Shown here in pieces: positions 36,618 through 45,752 of a stretch of 64,000 nucleotides of DNA; position 1 is the stretch's first letter; the number at the start of each line of letters is the position of its first letter. The stretch covers positions 186,001-250,000 of the forward strand of contig JBELIP010000001.1 in the NCBI GenBank assembly GCA_042090785.1, read 5' to 3'. The notes under the pieces are model-generated. The model had not been told where the DNA came from. It saw only the letters and a list, made by a program, of their open reading frames with translations, and made no database searches. Source of the DNA: UBA7434 sp042090785. Its GTDB lineage: Bacteria > Pseudomonadota > Gammaproteobacteria > Pseudomonadales > UBA7434. A program made the translations under genes and the position numbers.

Positions 36618-36824
36618 CTACTCATTTTCATGTGATACATCAACACACGTTGCGCCACTAAAATCGGTGGTAACTCTAATTTGTATCGGCCGACAACAGA
36701 CCTGACAGTCTTCAATATATTGTGCAGCATCCTCATCTTGAATTTCTTCAATGGGATCGATAAGAATATCAATGGATTCTCCGCAATAAGGGCAGCCGAT
36801 AGTGCGCTCTTCTAAAAATGCCAT
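36618..36824 (-). CDS. CPXCG-motif cysteine-rich zinc-ribbon protein
   Basis: 68 residues. Two Cys pairs, CPYC (11-14) and CQVC (40-43, with Cys44 next to it), suggest a zinc ribbon. This is the small CPXCG family found in gammaproteobacteria, of unknown function. It is followed convergently by tonB (27 bp) and lies 42 bp downstream of ridA on the same strand. Confidence 0.85.
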   Translation of the reverse strand: MAFLEERTIGCPYCGESIDILIDPIEEIQDEDAAQYIEDCQVCCRPIQIRVTTDFSGATCVDVSHENE

Positions 36825-36866
36825 ATGTTATTTGAATAACTGCTTTGCGATTGATTGAATAAAAAT

Positions 36867-37256
36867 TTATTCTGGGATCTGTAGAATGGTTTCTACTTCT
36901 ATTAAAGCACCTTTAGGAAGCGCCGCAACCTGCACGCAAGCTCGTGCTGGAAAGGGTGGCTTTAAAAACTGCTGCATAATGTTATTTACGCTATCAAAGC
37001 CAGATAGATCAGTCATAGAAATATTTAATTTAACGCTATCGTTTAATGAGCCACCCGCTGCAGATGCAACGGCCGTAAGATTAGTAAATACCTGCGTTGC
37101 CTGTTCAATAATGCCACCTTCACATAACAGCATAGTTGATGGCACTAATGGAATTTGCCCTGACAGATAAACCGTATTACCCACTCGCACAGCCTGTGAA
37201 TAGGGACCAATAGCTTCGGGAGCGTGAGTAGTACTAACAATTTCTTTACTGCTCAT
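36867..37256 (-). CDS. ridA: 2-iminobutanoate/2-iminopropanoate deaminase RidA
   Basis: 129 residues, the normal Rid length. It hydrolyses reactive imines formed by PLP enzymes. Family signatures: AIGPYSQAV near the start, VYLSGQIPLVPSTM, and near the end ARACVQVAALPKGALIEVE containing the conserved Arg. It starts 17 bp after spoT, the same spoT-ridA arrangement as in Pseudomonas. Confidence 0.93.
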   Translation of the reverse strand: MSSKEIVSTTHAPEAIGPYSQAVRVGNTVYLSGQIPLVPSTMLLCEGGIIEQATQVFTNLTAVASAAGGSLNDSVKLNISMTDLSGFDSVNNIMQQFLKPPFPARACVQVAALPKGALIEVETILQIPE

Positions 37257-37273
37257 ACTTTTTTCCTACAAAA

Positions 37274-39409
37274 CTAACGCTTAACGCGAACCACTCTAAC
37301 CACCGATTTAAGCACGCGTATGCGTCGAATAATTCTAGCAAGATGAACACGGTTACTTACAGCAAGAAAAATATGAATAATACTGGATTTGGAATCGCGC
37401 TCTTCAACTTTGATGGATTCGATACTGCCATCAAGGCTATTCACTTTATTTGCTAACGATGCAATTATGCCGCGCTGTTGTTCAACTTCAACTTTCAATT
37501 CAACACGGTACTCACCTTCGGCGCTGTCATGCCAGCGCAGTGCAACACTGCGACCTTCTTTATCTTTCTCTTGTATTTCGTGGTAATTACGACAATCGGC
37601 GATATGTACTACAACACCCCGCCCCGCTGTAATATGACCACCAATATCATCACCCGGTATTGGGTTACAACACTTGGCAAAATTAATCATCATGCCTTCA
37701 GTGCCGGCAATAACTAATGGCTTTTCACGATTACCAATCACCATATTGCCACCGGCTTCATCTTCATGAATATCCAGTAACTGACGTGCGGTTAAATAGG
37801 CGACGCGATTGCCTAAACCGACTTCTTCAAGTATTTCTTTAAAATTCGAAACGCCAGAATTTTTAACTAACGCAGCTTTTTGTTCGCTGGTTACTACATC
37901 AAGACTTGAATTAAATGTCATTAATGATTTATTTAATAAACGTTCACCTAGCTCTATCGATTCGCCGCTCTTAAGATTTTTTAAGTAGTGACGAATTTGG
38001 CTACGCGCACGACTGGTCACAACCATATCCAGCCAACTTGGGTTAGGGTTAGCACCTGGCGCGGTAATAATTTCAATAGTCTGACCACTTTGCAGCGGCT
38101 GTGACAATGCAGCAAGACGTCGATTAATTCGACCGCCGACGCAGCTATTGCCTATATCAGTATGTACTGCATAAGCAAAATCAACGGCGGTTGAGCCCAG
38201 CGGTAACTCCATAATTTTTCCCTTAGGCGTAAAGACATAAACTTCTTCGGGAAATAAATCGATTTTTACATTTTCAATAAATTCTAGTGAATTACCTGCG
38301 TTTTGTTGTAACTCAAGTAACCCTTGCACCCACTGGCGAGCACGCGCATGACTGCCTACCGATGCATCTTGATTGTTGGCTTTATATAACCAATGTGCCG
38401 CAATGCCATTGTTGGCCATTTGCTCCATTTCTTCGGTACGAATTTGTATCTCAATGGGAACACCATGCATACCAAACAACACGGTATGCAATGATTGATA
38501 ACCATTGGCCTTAGGGATAGCAATATAATCTTTAAAGTGGCCGGGGCGAGGTTTATATAAACTGTGAATGGAGCCAAGCGTGCGATAACAATCGTCTGGA
38601 GAGTTAACGATAATCCTAAACGCAAATACATCCATAATTTCAGTAAACGAACGACTCTTACTGCGCATCTTTTGGTAAATGCTATAAAGATGTTTTTCAC
38701 GGCCAATCACTCGCGCTGACAGACCATCTTTTATAAGCTGCTCGCTAATTTGCGCTTCAATATTGGCCACAAGCTCTTTTCGATGACCTCGTGTCGCTTC
38801 AATAGCCGCTTGAATTCGCTTGGCTCGCATGGGGTATAAAGTGCTAAAACCCAAGTCTTCGAACTCTATACGCACTTCATTCATGCCTAATCGGTTGGCT
38901 ATGGGTGCGTAAATTTCTAACGTTTCTACTGCGATGCGACGGCGCTTTTCTGCACCCAGTACATCTAAGGTGCGCATATTATGCAGACGGTCGGCTAACT
39001 TAACCAAAATAACGCGTAAATCACGCGCCATGGCCATAGCCATTTTTTGAAAATTCTCGGCCTGTTTTTCGGCCTGAGTTTGAAATTCGAACTGCGTTAG
39101 CTTACTCACGCCATCAACCAGCTCGGCAACGGTAGAGCCAAATTGCTCTCTTAACTCAAGCTTATCGACCTCGGTATCTTCTATAACATCATGCAGCATA
39201 GCCGCGGCCAAGCTTTGATGATCCATGTGCATATCAGCAAGAATATGAGTCACCGCTAATGGGTGGGTGACATAAGGCTCACCCGAACGCCGAGTTTGCC
39301 CACTGTGGGCTTTTTCTGCGCACAAGTAAGCGCGATACACCAAATCTATTTGGTCATCATCAAGGTAAGCATCAAGCTTTTGGGTGAGGTCTTTTATCGT
39401 AGCCGCCAT
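37274..39409 (-). CDS. spoT: Bifunctional (p)ppGpp synthetase/hydrolase SpoT
   Basis: 711 residues from ATG 39409; a GTG two codons upstream is possible. HD hydrolase domain with HPLAVTHIL and AAMLHDVIEDT intact (hydrolysis competent). Synthetase domain with RVIGREKHLYSIYQKM and GYQSLHT, TGS domain (DLFPEEVYVFTPKGKIMELP), and a C-terminal ACT domain (EYRVELKVEVEQQRGIIASLANKVN). It controls the stringent response to carbon, iron and fatty acid starvation. It is the second gene of rpoZ-spoT-ridA, 63 bp after rpoZ. Confidence 0.95.
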   Translation of the reverse strand: MAATIKDLTQKLDAYLDDDQIDLVYRAYLCAEKAHSGQTRRSGEPYVTHPLAVTHILADMHMDHQSLAAAMLHDVIEDTEVDKLELREQFGSTVAELVDGVSKLTQFEFQTQAEKQAENFQKMAMAMARDLRVILVKLADRLHNMRTLDVLGAEKRRRIAVETLEIYAPIANRLGMNEVRIEFEDLGFSTLYPMRAKRIQAAIEATRGHRKELVANIEAQISEQLIKDGLSARVIGREKHLYSIYQKMRSKSRSFTEIMDVFAFRIIVNSPDDCYRTLGSIHSLYKPRPGHFKDYIAIPKANGYQSLHTVLFGMHGVPIEIQIRTEEMEQMANNGIAAHWLYKANNQDASVGSHARARQWVQGLLELQQNAGNSLEFIENVKIDLFPEEVYVFTPKGKIMELPLGSTAVDFAYAVHTDIGNSCVGGRINRRLAALSQPLQSGQTIEIITAPGANPNPSWLDMVVTSRARSQIRHYLKNLKSGESIELGERLLNKSLMTFNSSLDVVTSEQKAALVKNSGVSNFKEILEEVGLGNRVAYLTARQLLDIHEDEAGGNMVIGNREKPLVIAGTEGMMINFAKCCNPIPGDDIGGHITAGRGVVVHIADCRNYHEIQEKDKEGRSVALRWHDSAEGEYRVELKVEVEQQRGIIASLANKVNSLDGSIESIKVEERDSKSSIIHIFLAVSNRVHLARIIRRIRVLKSVVRVVRVKR

Positions 39410-39472
39410 GACCACAATATAATCTGTGGCCGGCGCTTTTGGTAGAGGAACTGTTACCGTTTAAGCAATTAT

Positions 39473-39724
39473 TTAAATACCGAATTCAGCGGCAAGCTCT
39501 TCTGTTAGGTCATCAACTTCTTCTTCGACATCCATATTTTTGGGATCGATTAAGCCTTTTTCGATTTCACGCAGTGCAATAACCGGTGGTTTATCGTCAG
39601 AAACATCAACCATTGGGTCTTTGCCTTGCGTCGCAATTTGACGTGCGCGCTTGCTGGCAACCATAACGAGTTCAAAACGGTTGTCTACGTGATCTAAACA
39701 ATCTTCTACTGTAATTCTGGCCAT
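39473..39724 (-). CDS. rpoZ: RNA polymerase omega subunit
   Basis: 83 residues. Begins MARITVEDCLDHVDNRFELVMVASKRARQI, the canonical omega start, and keeps DKPPVIALREIEKGLI. It binds beta-prime and, in other bacteria, forms part of a ppGpp site, fitting its place before spoT. Confidence 0.96.
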   Translation of the reverse strand: MARITVEDCLDHVDNRFELVMVASKRARQIATQGKDPMVDVSDDKPPVIALREIEKGLIDPKNMDVEEEVDDLTEELAAEFGI

Positions 39725-39922
39725 AATGTATTTTGCCTATATGCCTATATCAATTAATATCTAGGATAAATGAATATCTGGGTTGAGTTTAAGCGATTGT
39801 GGCGAAAACTCAGCGTTCTAGCAACCGCGCGGCCGCTTAAATGAGACCGCTACCGCTAAAGGCCGCGCAGTATAAGCAAGTTTGCCTCAGTTTGCGAGTG
39901 CCGAAAAGCCCGCTTTAAGGGC

Positions 39923-40561
39923 CTAATTGTCTAATAATGAGGCTAATAAGGGCCGATATTGCTGTTGTTGCTGGTTTAAACGCAACCGCGTGGCCAAAAT
40001 AACCGCCTCTAAGTCAGCTAGCGCAACATTAAAATCATCATTAATAATTAAGTAGTCAGCTTGCTCAAAATGGGACATTTCGTCAACCGCTGCGGCCATT
40101 CGGCCATCAATCACGTCATTACCATCTTGGCCTCGGCCTTCTAATCGCGACCGCAATGCCTCTAATGACGGCGGTAAAATAAAGATACTCACGCCCGAAC
40201 TGCCCTGCTCCGCCTTTAGCCATTCATGCGCCTGCAGCGCGCCCTGCCAGTCAATTTCAAGAATGACATCAAAACCGTTGTCTAATTGCTCATTAACCCA
40301 GATCTTTGACGTGCCATATGAATTGCCAAAAACAGTCGCATATTCAAGAAAGCTGCCATCATCAATCATTTGCTTAAAGGTAGCAGTCTCAGTGAAATGG
40401 TAGTTAACCCCATTCACTTCGCCGGGACGAATAGCACGCGTCGTGTGAGATACTGATACATGCAAGCGTGCATCAGCAGCCACTAAGGCTTTAACAAGAC
40501 TCGTCTTACCTGCGCCAGACGGCGCCGACACTGTAAATAAATTACCCCTAACAGGACTCAT
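39923..40561 (-). CDS. gmk: Guanylate kinase
   Basis: 212 residues. P-loop SAPSGAGKTSL (10-20), the GMP-binding SHTTRAIRPGEVNGVNYHF and the lid EGRGQDG. It phosphorylates GMP to GDP, feeding (p)ppGpp and RNA synthesis. It starts 56 bp after yicC. The 198 bp before rpoZ hold a weak GC stem with TTTT just after the gmk stop (about 39905-39922) and a minus-strand TATACT (39869-39874) that may belong to the rpoZ promoter. Confidence 0.95.
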   Translation of the reverse strand: MSPVRGNLFTVSAPSGAGKTSLVKALVAADARLHVSVSHTTRAIRPGEVNGVNYHFTETATFKQMIDDGSFLEYATVFGNSYGTSKIWVNEQLDNGFDVILEIDWQGALQAHEWLKAEQGSSGVSIFILPPSLEALRSRLEGRGQDGNDVIDGRMAAAVDEMSHFEQADYLIINDDFNVALADLEAVILATRLRLNQQQQQYRPLLASLLDN

Positions 40562-40617
40562 ACTTTATAAACCTGAATAATTAGCCGTTGAAGTACTATT
40601 ATAAAACGATAAAACCA

Positions 40618-41502
40618 TTATTCGATATTTTGTACTTGCTCACGCATTTGCTCAATTAATACTTTAAGATTTATTGCGCCTTGACTGCTATCGGTAGCAA
40701 TCGATTTAGAACCCAGCGTATTCGCTTCTCGATTTAATTCTTGCATAAGAAAATCAAGCCGTCGACCACAAGGCTCATTTTTAACTAAAGTGTCTCTTAC
40801 CTCGGCAGTATGAGCAACCAAACGGTCTAATTCTTCGGCAACGTCTACTTTTTGCGCCAGCATAACAATCTCTTGCGCAAGCCGATCGTGATCAATATCA
40901 ACACTTAACCGTGCGAGCTTTTCTTCTATACGCTGTTGATGCTCGGCTAATATTTGCGGCATATTCAGCTTTATTTGATTCGTTAGGCTGTCAACTTGAT
41001 CCAGCTTTTCATAAATCACATCGGCCATCCGCCCCCCTTCAGTGATTCGCGCCTCAGCTAATGTCGACAAAGCCTCATTAAAGCTTGCTAGCAAACTTTC
41101 GGTAATAGCCTCAATATTCAATTCTGCGGCTTGTAACACGCCCGGCCATTGCAGTATTTCATAACTGCTCAGCGGTGCAATATTCGATTTTTTTTCGTTC
41201 AACTGCTCCGCGGCAAGCAGTAACGCTGAAATTTTATCTTGGTTAACAATAAAGGCTTGTTCCGATTCATTAGCCTTAAAAAACAAATTACACTCAACCT
41301 TTCCACGTGCAAGCGCACTACGCACTCGCTCTCTTAGCAATGGCTCTAACACTTTTAACTTGTCTGGCAACTTAAATTGCGTTTCAAGATAACGATGATT
41401 AACGCTACGTAATTCCCATGCATAAGTGCCAAGTGAATTATCACCTTGAACGCGCGCAAATGCAGTCATACTATTAACAGATGATGTTGGTTTTTTTGTC
41501 AT
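40618..41502 (-). CDS. yicC: YicC/YloC family endoribonuclease
   Basis: 294 residues, matching the family (287 in E. coli). Starts SVNSMTAFAR, followed by WELRSVNHRYLET, and ends with the signature region DFLMQELNREANTLGSKS. The family has been shown to include manganese-dependent endoribonucleases. It is divergent from rph across 280 bp, the conserved yicC/rph arrangement. A 68-codon plus-strand frame in that interval is not convincing. Confidence 0.93.
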   Translation of the reverse strand: MTKKPTSSVNSMTAFARVQGDNSLGTYAWELRSVNHRYLETQFKLPDKLKVLEPLLRERVRSALARGKVECNLFFKANESEQAFIVNQDKISALLLAAEQLNEKKSNIAPLSSYEILQWPGVLQAAELNIEAITESLLASFNEALSTLAEARITEGGRMADVIYEKLDQVDSLTNQIKLNMPQILAEHQQRIEEKLARLSVDIDHDRLAQEIVMLAQKVDVAEELDRLVAHTAEVRDTLVKNEPCGRRLDFLMQELNREANTLGSKSIATDSSQGAINLKVLIEQMREQVQNIE

Positions 41503-41782
41503 AACGGTGTAACCGGTGTAGTGAATTTAGGTGGATACATTTTGCTTTATAGAAACGCCCGTGTACTAACAGCTCTAACGATTATCATTGTACTTAAAAG
41601 CAATTGCACTGAAAAAAGTGCCGTGCTATCTATCAACCACATTGTACCTGTATCTAAACATTTAGACGATGGTGCAAAGTTATCGCCAGTGTATAATGCA
41701 AAAAAATTAGATCCTAGCTGCTATTAACAGCCGCTATAAATCACATCACTAACCCTTACATCTTTTATCAGGATATTATCTT

Positions 41783-42502
41783 ATGGATCGACCTAGCGGC
41801 CGTAGCAATAATCAATTACGTTCAGTCAACTTTTCTCGTGGCGCCACCAAACACGCCGAAGGGTCAGTGATTGCCGAGTTTGGTGATACACGCGTGTTGT
41901 GCACAGCATCAGTGTCACAAGGCGTGCCAAGATTTATGAAAGGCGAAGGGCGCGGCTGGATTACGGCAGAGTATGGCATGCTGCCTCGGTCAACGAATGA
42001 CCGTATGAGTCGCGAAGCAGCACGCGGCAAACAAGGGGGGCGCACGCTTGAAATTCAACGTTTAATTGGCCGTTCGCTGCGATCCGCTGTAGACCTAGAA
42101 GCCATGGGCGAATACACCATTACCCTTGATTGCGATGTACTGCAAGCCGATGGTGGTACGCGAACAGCTTCTATTTCAGGTGCCTGCGTTGCATTAGTTG
42201 ATGCTTTTAGTTTTATGCAATCCAAAGGCTGGATAGAACAATCACCGTTGCGGGCTATGGTAGCAGCTATTTCTGTTGGCGTTTATCAAGGCGAAGCCAT
42301 TTTAGACTTAGACTACCCCGAAGATTCAAATGCCGAGACGGATATGAATGTTGTTATGACGGAACATGGCAAGTTTATTGAAATTCAAGGCACTGCTGAA
42401 GAGGCTCCCTTTTCGCAGCAGGAATTATCATCAATGCTAGCACTGGCAGAAACGGGTATTGCTGATTTAATTGCAGCGCAGAAAAAGGCGTTGTTAGTAT
42501 AA
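41783..42502 (+). CDS. rph: Ribonuclease PH
   Basis: 239 residues, full length (E. coli K-12 carries a frameshifted copy, this one is intact). Phosphorolytic 3'-5' exoribonuclease trimming tRNA 3' ends. MDRPSGR start, FGDTRVLCTASV, GEGRGWITAEYGMLPRST, and the phosphate-binding TLDCDVLQADGGTRTASI are all conserved. Confidence 0.97.
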   Translation: MDRPSGRSNNQLRSVNFSRGATKHAEGSVIAEFGDTRVLCTASVSQGVPRFMKGEGRGWITAEYGMLPRSTNDRMSREAARGKQGGRTLEIQRLIGRSLRSAVDLEAMGEYTITLDCDVLQADGGTRTASISGACVALVDAFSFMQSKGWIEQSPLRAMVAAISVGVYQGEAILDLDYPEDSNAETDMNVVMTEHGKFIEIQGTAEEAPFSQQELSSMLALAETGIADLIAAQKKALLV

Positions 42503-42525
42503 GGTTGAGCTCATTGTTTCTATGT

Positions 42526-42556
42526 CGCGTTATTACTCACAGTCATTAATAACGCG
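42526..42556. terminator. Stem-loop between convergent rph and crc
   Basis: A perfect 10-bp stem CGCGTTATTA / TAATAACGCG with an 11-nt loop overlaps the crc stop codon. There is no T run on either strand, so it is a probable but weak bidirectional terminator. Confidence 0.5.
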
Positions 42557-43337
42557 GCATATTATCTTCAGGACAAATTTCGTAATCATAGTCGACCGTT
42601 AAAGGTCCATGCGCCGAAAACGATTTACTCTTTAAAATTCCGCCGTATTCAATCGTTTTTCTTAATCCTTCAGAGACTATTTGATAATCGACACGCCAGC
42701 CATTGTCATCGATAGTGCCTGATGGCCACCAAGTGAATTCATCATCATCGCTAATTGCTGCTCTAAATGCATCGACATAACCAAGGTCAATTAACATTTG
42801 GTCTAGCCAGCCACGCTCGGCATCAGTAAAGCCGATGGTATCGCGATACTCATCGGAAAGCTGAACATCCCTAGGCTGATGCGCAATGCGAAAGTTGCCA
42901 CAAATAACAAACTCACGACGCTTGTTTTTAATTTTTGCTAAGTGATCATGCAGCTGTTCGAAAAACTGTGCTTTACGAGCAATGCTGGCCTCATCATCGG
43001 CCGTGGCTTCGGGCGCTAACAATGAGCCAAAACTAATTTGTTCAAAGTCGGCCTGAATATAACGTGCTTCCATATCAAAGTCGTTAAAGCCCATACCGGT
43101 CATAATTGCCTTCGGTAAATCACGACAATATACCGCAACACCATTAGTGCTCTCGGAGTTATCAAAAAAGTAGGCATTATATGATGACGGAAAATAAATA
43201 TCGTCGCGCAACAAATGTTCTTGGGTGCGAATATCCTGAATACAGATCACATCTGCATCCTGACGCTCCATCCACTCATAAAAGCCGCGTCCTGCTGCCT
43301 GCTCAATCCCTTCAGCGCAAAAGCTGATTACCCGCAT
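42546..43337 (-). CDS. crc: Catabolite repression control protein Crc (catalytically degenerate ExoIII fold)
   Basis: 263 residues, close to P. aeruginosa Crc (259). The fold is exonuclease III-like, but the active-site positions are replaced: Asn7 is Cys, the metal Glu is Asp35 (IQDIR), the GDxN motif is GNFR (147-150) and SDHxP is SAHGP (241-245). Crc proteins show the same loss and act with Hfq to repress translation of catabolic mRNAs. The rph-crc-pyrE order is identical to Pseudomonas. It is convergent with rph. A weakly active nuclease cannot be excluded. Confidence 0.85.
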   Translation of the reverse strand: MRVISFCAEGIEQAAGRGFYEWMERQDADVICIQDIRTQEHLLRDDIYFPSSYNAYFFDNSESTNGVAVYCRDLPKAIMTGMGFNDFDMEARYIQADFEQISFGSLLAPEATADDEASIARKAQFFEQLHDHLAKIKNKRREFVICGNFRIAHQPRDVQLSDEYRDTIGFTDAERGWLDQMLIDLGYVDAFRAAISDDDEFTWWPSGTIDDNGWRVDYQIVSEGLRKTIEYGGILKSKSFSAHGPLTVDYDYEICPEDNMPRY

Positions 43338-43721
43338 TCGATTTCCTCACCCAATAGATAAAACATAATACACTCAAACCAGCATCTAACTGTTTTTACA
43401 TAGAACGGTTGCAATGAACGCTGCATTGAACTTCTACATGGAACACAGCCGGCTATCTCTATAGTTATTATTGGTAGAAATAAACAATGTCTTTAAAGCG
43501 ATGATTTTAGTTAAAAACTGGCCATCTGGCTAGCATTGACACAATTTTTGCGACCTCATCATAAGCCGCGCAGTTTAAATAGGTTTATAATATGATGTAC
43601 AGCAAAATAAGATGACTAATTGCAGATTCTTAAATAACACAAAGTGAGAATATTCATATAATCCGAAACATTCCCGCAATTAGCAGACACACATATTTAT
43701 ACAATTCGGTAAAGACCACTT
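43338..43721. other. 384-bp divergent promoter region between crc and pyrE
   Basis: No gene seen. It contains the candidate pyrE promoter at 43536-43564 and a second TATAAT at 43586-43591 without a good -35. No pyrimidine attenuator with a leader peptide and T run is evident. Confidence 0.55.
43536..43564 (+). promoter_or_regulatory. Candidate sigma-70 promoter of pyrE
   Basis: A consensus TTGACA (43536-43541) is followed after 17 bp by TCATAA (43559-43564). The leader would be about 150 nt. Confidence 0.5.
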
Positions 43722-44402
43722 ATGAAAAAATTTCAACATGAATTTATTGAACTCGCACTTAACGCCAATGCGCTTTGCTTTGGCGAATATACTTTAAAGT
43801 CTGGGCGATGCAGTCCTTACTTCTTCAATGCGGGTAAATTCGACCATGGTCAAGCACTCGCTATATTAGGCCAATGCTATGCCGCAAAAATTATCGCCTC
43901 AGGCGTTGATTTCGATATGTTATTTGGCCCCGCTTATAAGGGCATTCCTCTTGTTGCTGTTACCGCTGCCGCACTCGCAAGCTATCATAACCGCGATGTT
44001 CCCTATGCCTTTAATCGTAAAGAGAAAAAGGATCACGGTGAAGGCGGCTCAATTGTCGGCGCGCCTCTGCAAGGTAAAGTACTCATTATTGATGATGTCA
44101 TCACAGCTGGCACAGCTATTCGTGAAGTTTTAGCCTTATTAGCCGAGCATGCTCGGGCTCAGCCAGCAGGCGTAATAATTGGACTCGATAGATGCGAAAA
44201 AGGTTCAAACAATTTATCCGCCACCCAAGCATTTGAGCAAGACTTTAATCTTCCGGTGCTGAGCATTGTTACCATTGAACACTTGCTCGACTTTCTGTCT
44301 AAGCCACAAGGCGATAAAAAAAGCCCGGTTAACAACGAGCAACTTGAAGCAATAAAAACTTACTGGCAAAAATATGGCGCGCAAACAGTCACGCATAGCT
44401 AA
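43722..44402 (+). CDS. pyrE: Orotate phosphoribosyltransferase
   Basis: 226 residues (213 in E. coli). It converts orotate and PRPP to OMP in pyrimidine synthesis. KSGRCSPYFFNAG, FGPAYKGIPL, FNRKEKKDHGEGG (flexible catalytic loop) and the PRPP motif VLIIDDVITAGTA are all present. The last 29 bp overlap the next gene. Confidence 0.96.
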   Translation: MKKFQHEFIELALNANALCFGEYTLKSGRCSPYFFNAGKFDHGQALAILGQCYAAKIIASGVDFDMLFGPAYKGIPLVAVTAAALASYHNRDVPYAFNRKEKKDHGEGGSIVGAPLQGKVLIIDDVITAGTAIREVLALLAEHARAQPAGVIIGLDRCEKGSNNLSATQAFEQDFNLPVLSIVTIEHLLDFLSKPQGDKKSPVNNEQLEAIKTYWQKYGAQTVTHS

Positions 44403-45057
44403 AAGGCATTCGGTAAAACCGGTTAAATGGGCTGGGTTAATTACATTATTTTGTAGCGTAGTGTTTACCCATGTGAGCAATGGACAGGCGCTTGAATATT
44501 ATCGAGTAGTAAGCGACACAGGAGCTATTGAACTTAAATCCTCCATCACCCCCGCCGAGGCAAAACGCGGCTATGCCATTGTTACGCTTGGCGGTCACAT
44601 TATTAAAGAAGTACCTGCAGAACTTAGCGACGAAGATTATGCGCTGCTAAGTGATGAACGAAAAGCGCAAGAAAAAAAAGCGCAGCAAGAAAAAAAAGCA
44701 CATGAGTACAATGAATCGCTTCTGTTACGCTACAGCACCGTCGACGACTTAAACGCAGAGCGTCAACGTAAGCTCACTGAATTCGATGTGCGTATCAGTA
44801 TTTTGCGCAGCAATATGATTAGCTTAAAAGATCAGGTTGAACGCCAACAAAGCCGCGCAGCCAATATAGAGAGAACCGGCAGAGAAGTGCCCGTTGTTAT
44901 TCAAAATAACATTCTAGAATTAGAGCAGAAACTCAATGAGGCAGATGCATCGTTAAAAGCGATGCAAAATGAAAAAGAGAGTGTCAATCAACGTTACGCG
45001 TCAGATATTGCCCGTTTCAGCCAGCTAGTTGAAAAACACACCCGTATCAAAAACTAA
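44374..45057 (+). CDS. DUF4124-like periplasmic coiled-coil protein
   Basis: 227 residues. A basic start and hydrophobic stretch (LITLFCSVVFTHVSNGQA, about 22-39) form a signal peptide or anchor. Next comes a DUF4124-like segment (EYYRVVSDTGAIELKSSITPAEAKRGYAIVTLGG, about 41-74), then a long Lys/Glu-rich helical region (about 90-227) likely to be coiled coil. The start overlaps pyrE by 29 bp and no better in-frame ATG follows, so coupling to pyrE is likely. A similar gene follows pyrE in Pseudomonas. Function unknown. Confidence 0.7.
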   Translation: MARKQSRIAKRHSVKPVKWAGLITLFCSVVFTHVSNGQALEYYRVVSDTGAIELKSSITPAEAKRGYAIVTLGGHIIKEVPAELSDEDYALLSDERKAQEKKAQQEKKAHEYNESLLLRYSTVDDLNAERQRKLTEFDVRISILRSNMISLKDQVERQQSRAANIERTGREVPVVIQNNILELEQKLNEADASLKAMQNEKESVNQRYASDIARFSQLVEKHTRIKN

Positions 45058-45089
45058 GCACAGCATAGCGAACACTAATATTAAATGGC

Positions 45090-45752
45090 TTAACCTACGT
45101 TTTGTGCCGCTGGCGCATTCTGCCTAGCTAAAGAATGCTGCGGTTTTTGCGCAACACTTTCACGGAAAAAACCGGCCATTAACAGTTGCCACTGCTCTTG
45201 CCAGTTTTGGGTGGGCGGGCGTTTAAACTCACTGCGGACATATTGACCAATACGCCCTTCTGCTGCAGCCAATATAACGTTCACAGCGCTTACCGCTGGC
45301 AACGTTGGACGAATACCTTCATTAATTTCTGCATCGCGAACAATTTGCTTCAATTGCGTCTCGAGACGATCATAAAACTGTGCAACACGAGTACGCAAGC
45401 GCTCGGTTTCACCCGCTAATGCATCACCATTTAAAATACGTGAAATACCGGGATTTTTTTCGGCAAAGCCTAAAAGCAACAACAAAGTTCTTTCCAAGCG
45501 AGGAATAGCCGAGCTCTCTTCGCTAATAATGACATTAACACGAGAAAAAATAGCCTCCTCTACAAACTCAATTAAGCCCTCAAACATCTTCGCTTTACTC
45601 GGAAAATGCCTATACAACGCGGCTTCAGACACGCCAACTTCTTTAGCAAGGCCCGCTGTGGTAATGCGCTCACCTGGAGCAACTTCCAGCATATGCGCTA
45701 AGGCTTCAAGAATTTGTTGGCGGCGAGAGTACTTCTGTGCAATTTTAGGCAT
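45090..45752 (-). CDS. slmA: Nucleoid occlusion factor SlmA
   Basis: 220 residues, TetR family. The HTH (about 30-55: TTAGLAKEVGVSEAALYRHFPSKAKMFEGLI) is the SlmA version, and the C-terminal half keeps the SlmA layout (LLLGFAEKNPGISRILNGDAL). SlmA binds dyads spread over the chromosome outside Ter and blocks FtsZ ring assembly over unsegregated DNA. In E. coli it lies between dut and pyrE; here it is beside pyrE while dut is absent. Confidence 0.88.
   Translation of the reverse strand: MPKIAQKYSRRQQILEALAHMLEVAPGERITTAGLAKEVGVSEAALYRHFPSKAKMFEGLIEFVEEAIFSRVNVIISEESSAIPRLERTLLLLLGFAEKNPGISRILNGDALAGETERLRTRVAQFYDRLETQLKQIVRDAEINEGIRPTLPAVSAVNVILAAAEGRIGQYVRSEFKRPPTQNWQEQWQLLMAGFFRESVAQKPQHSLARQNAPAAQNVG

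Noticed and set aside
41521..41727. 68-codon plus-strand frame between yicC and rph
   Set aside because: No recognisable motif, poor start context, lies in a conserved divergent promoter interval.
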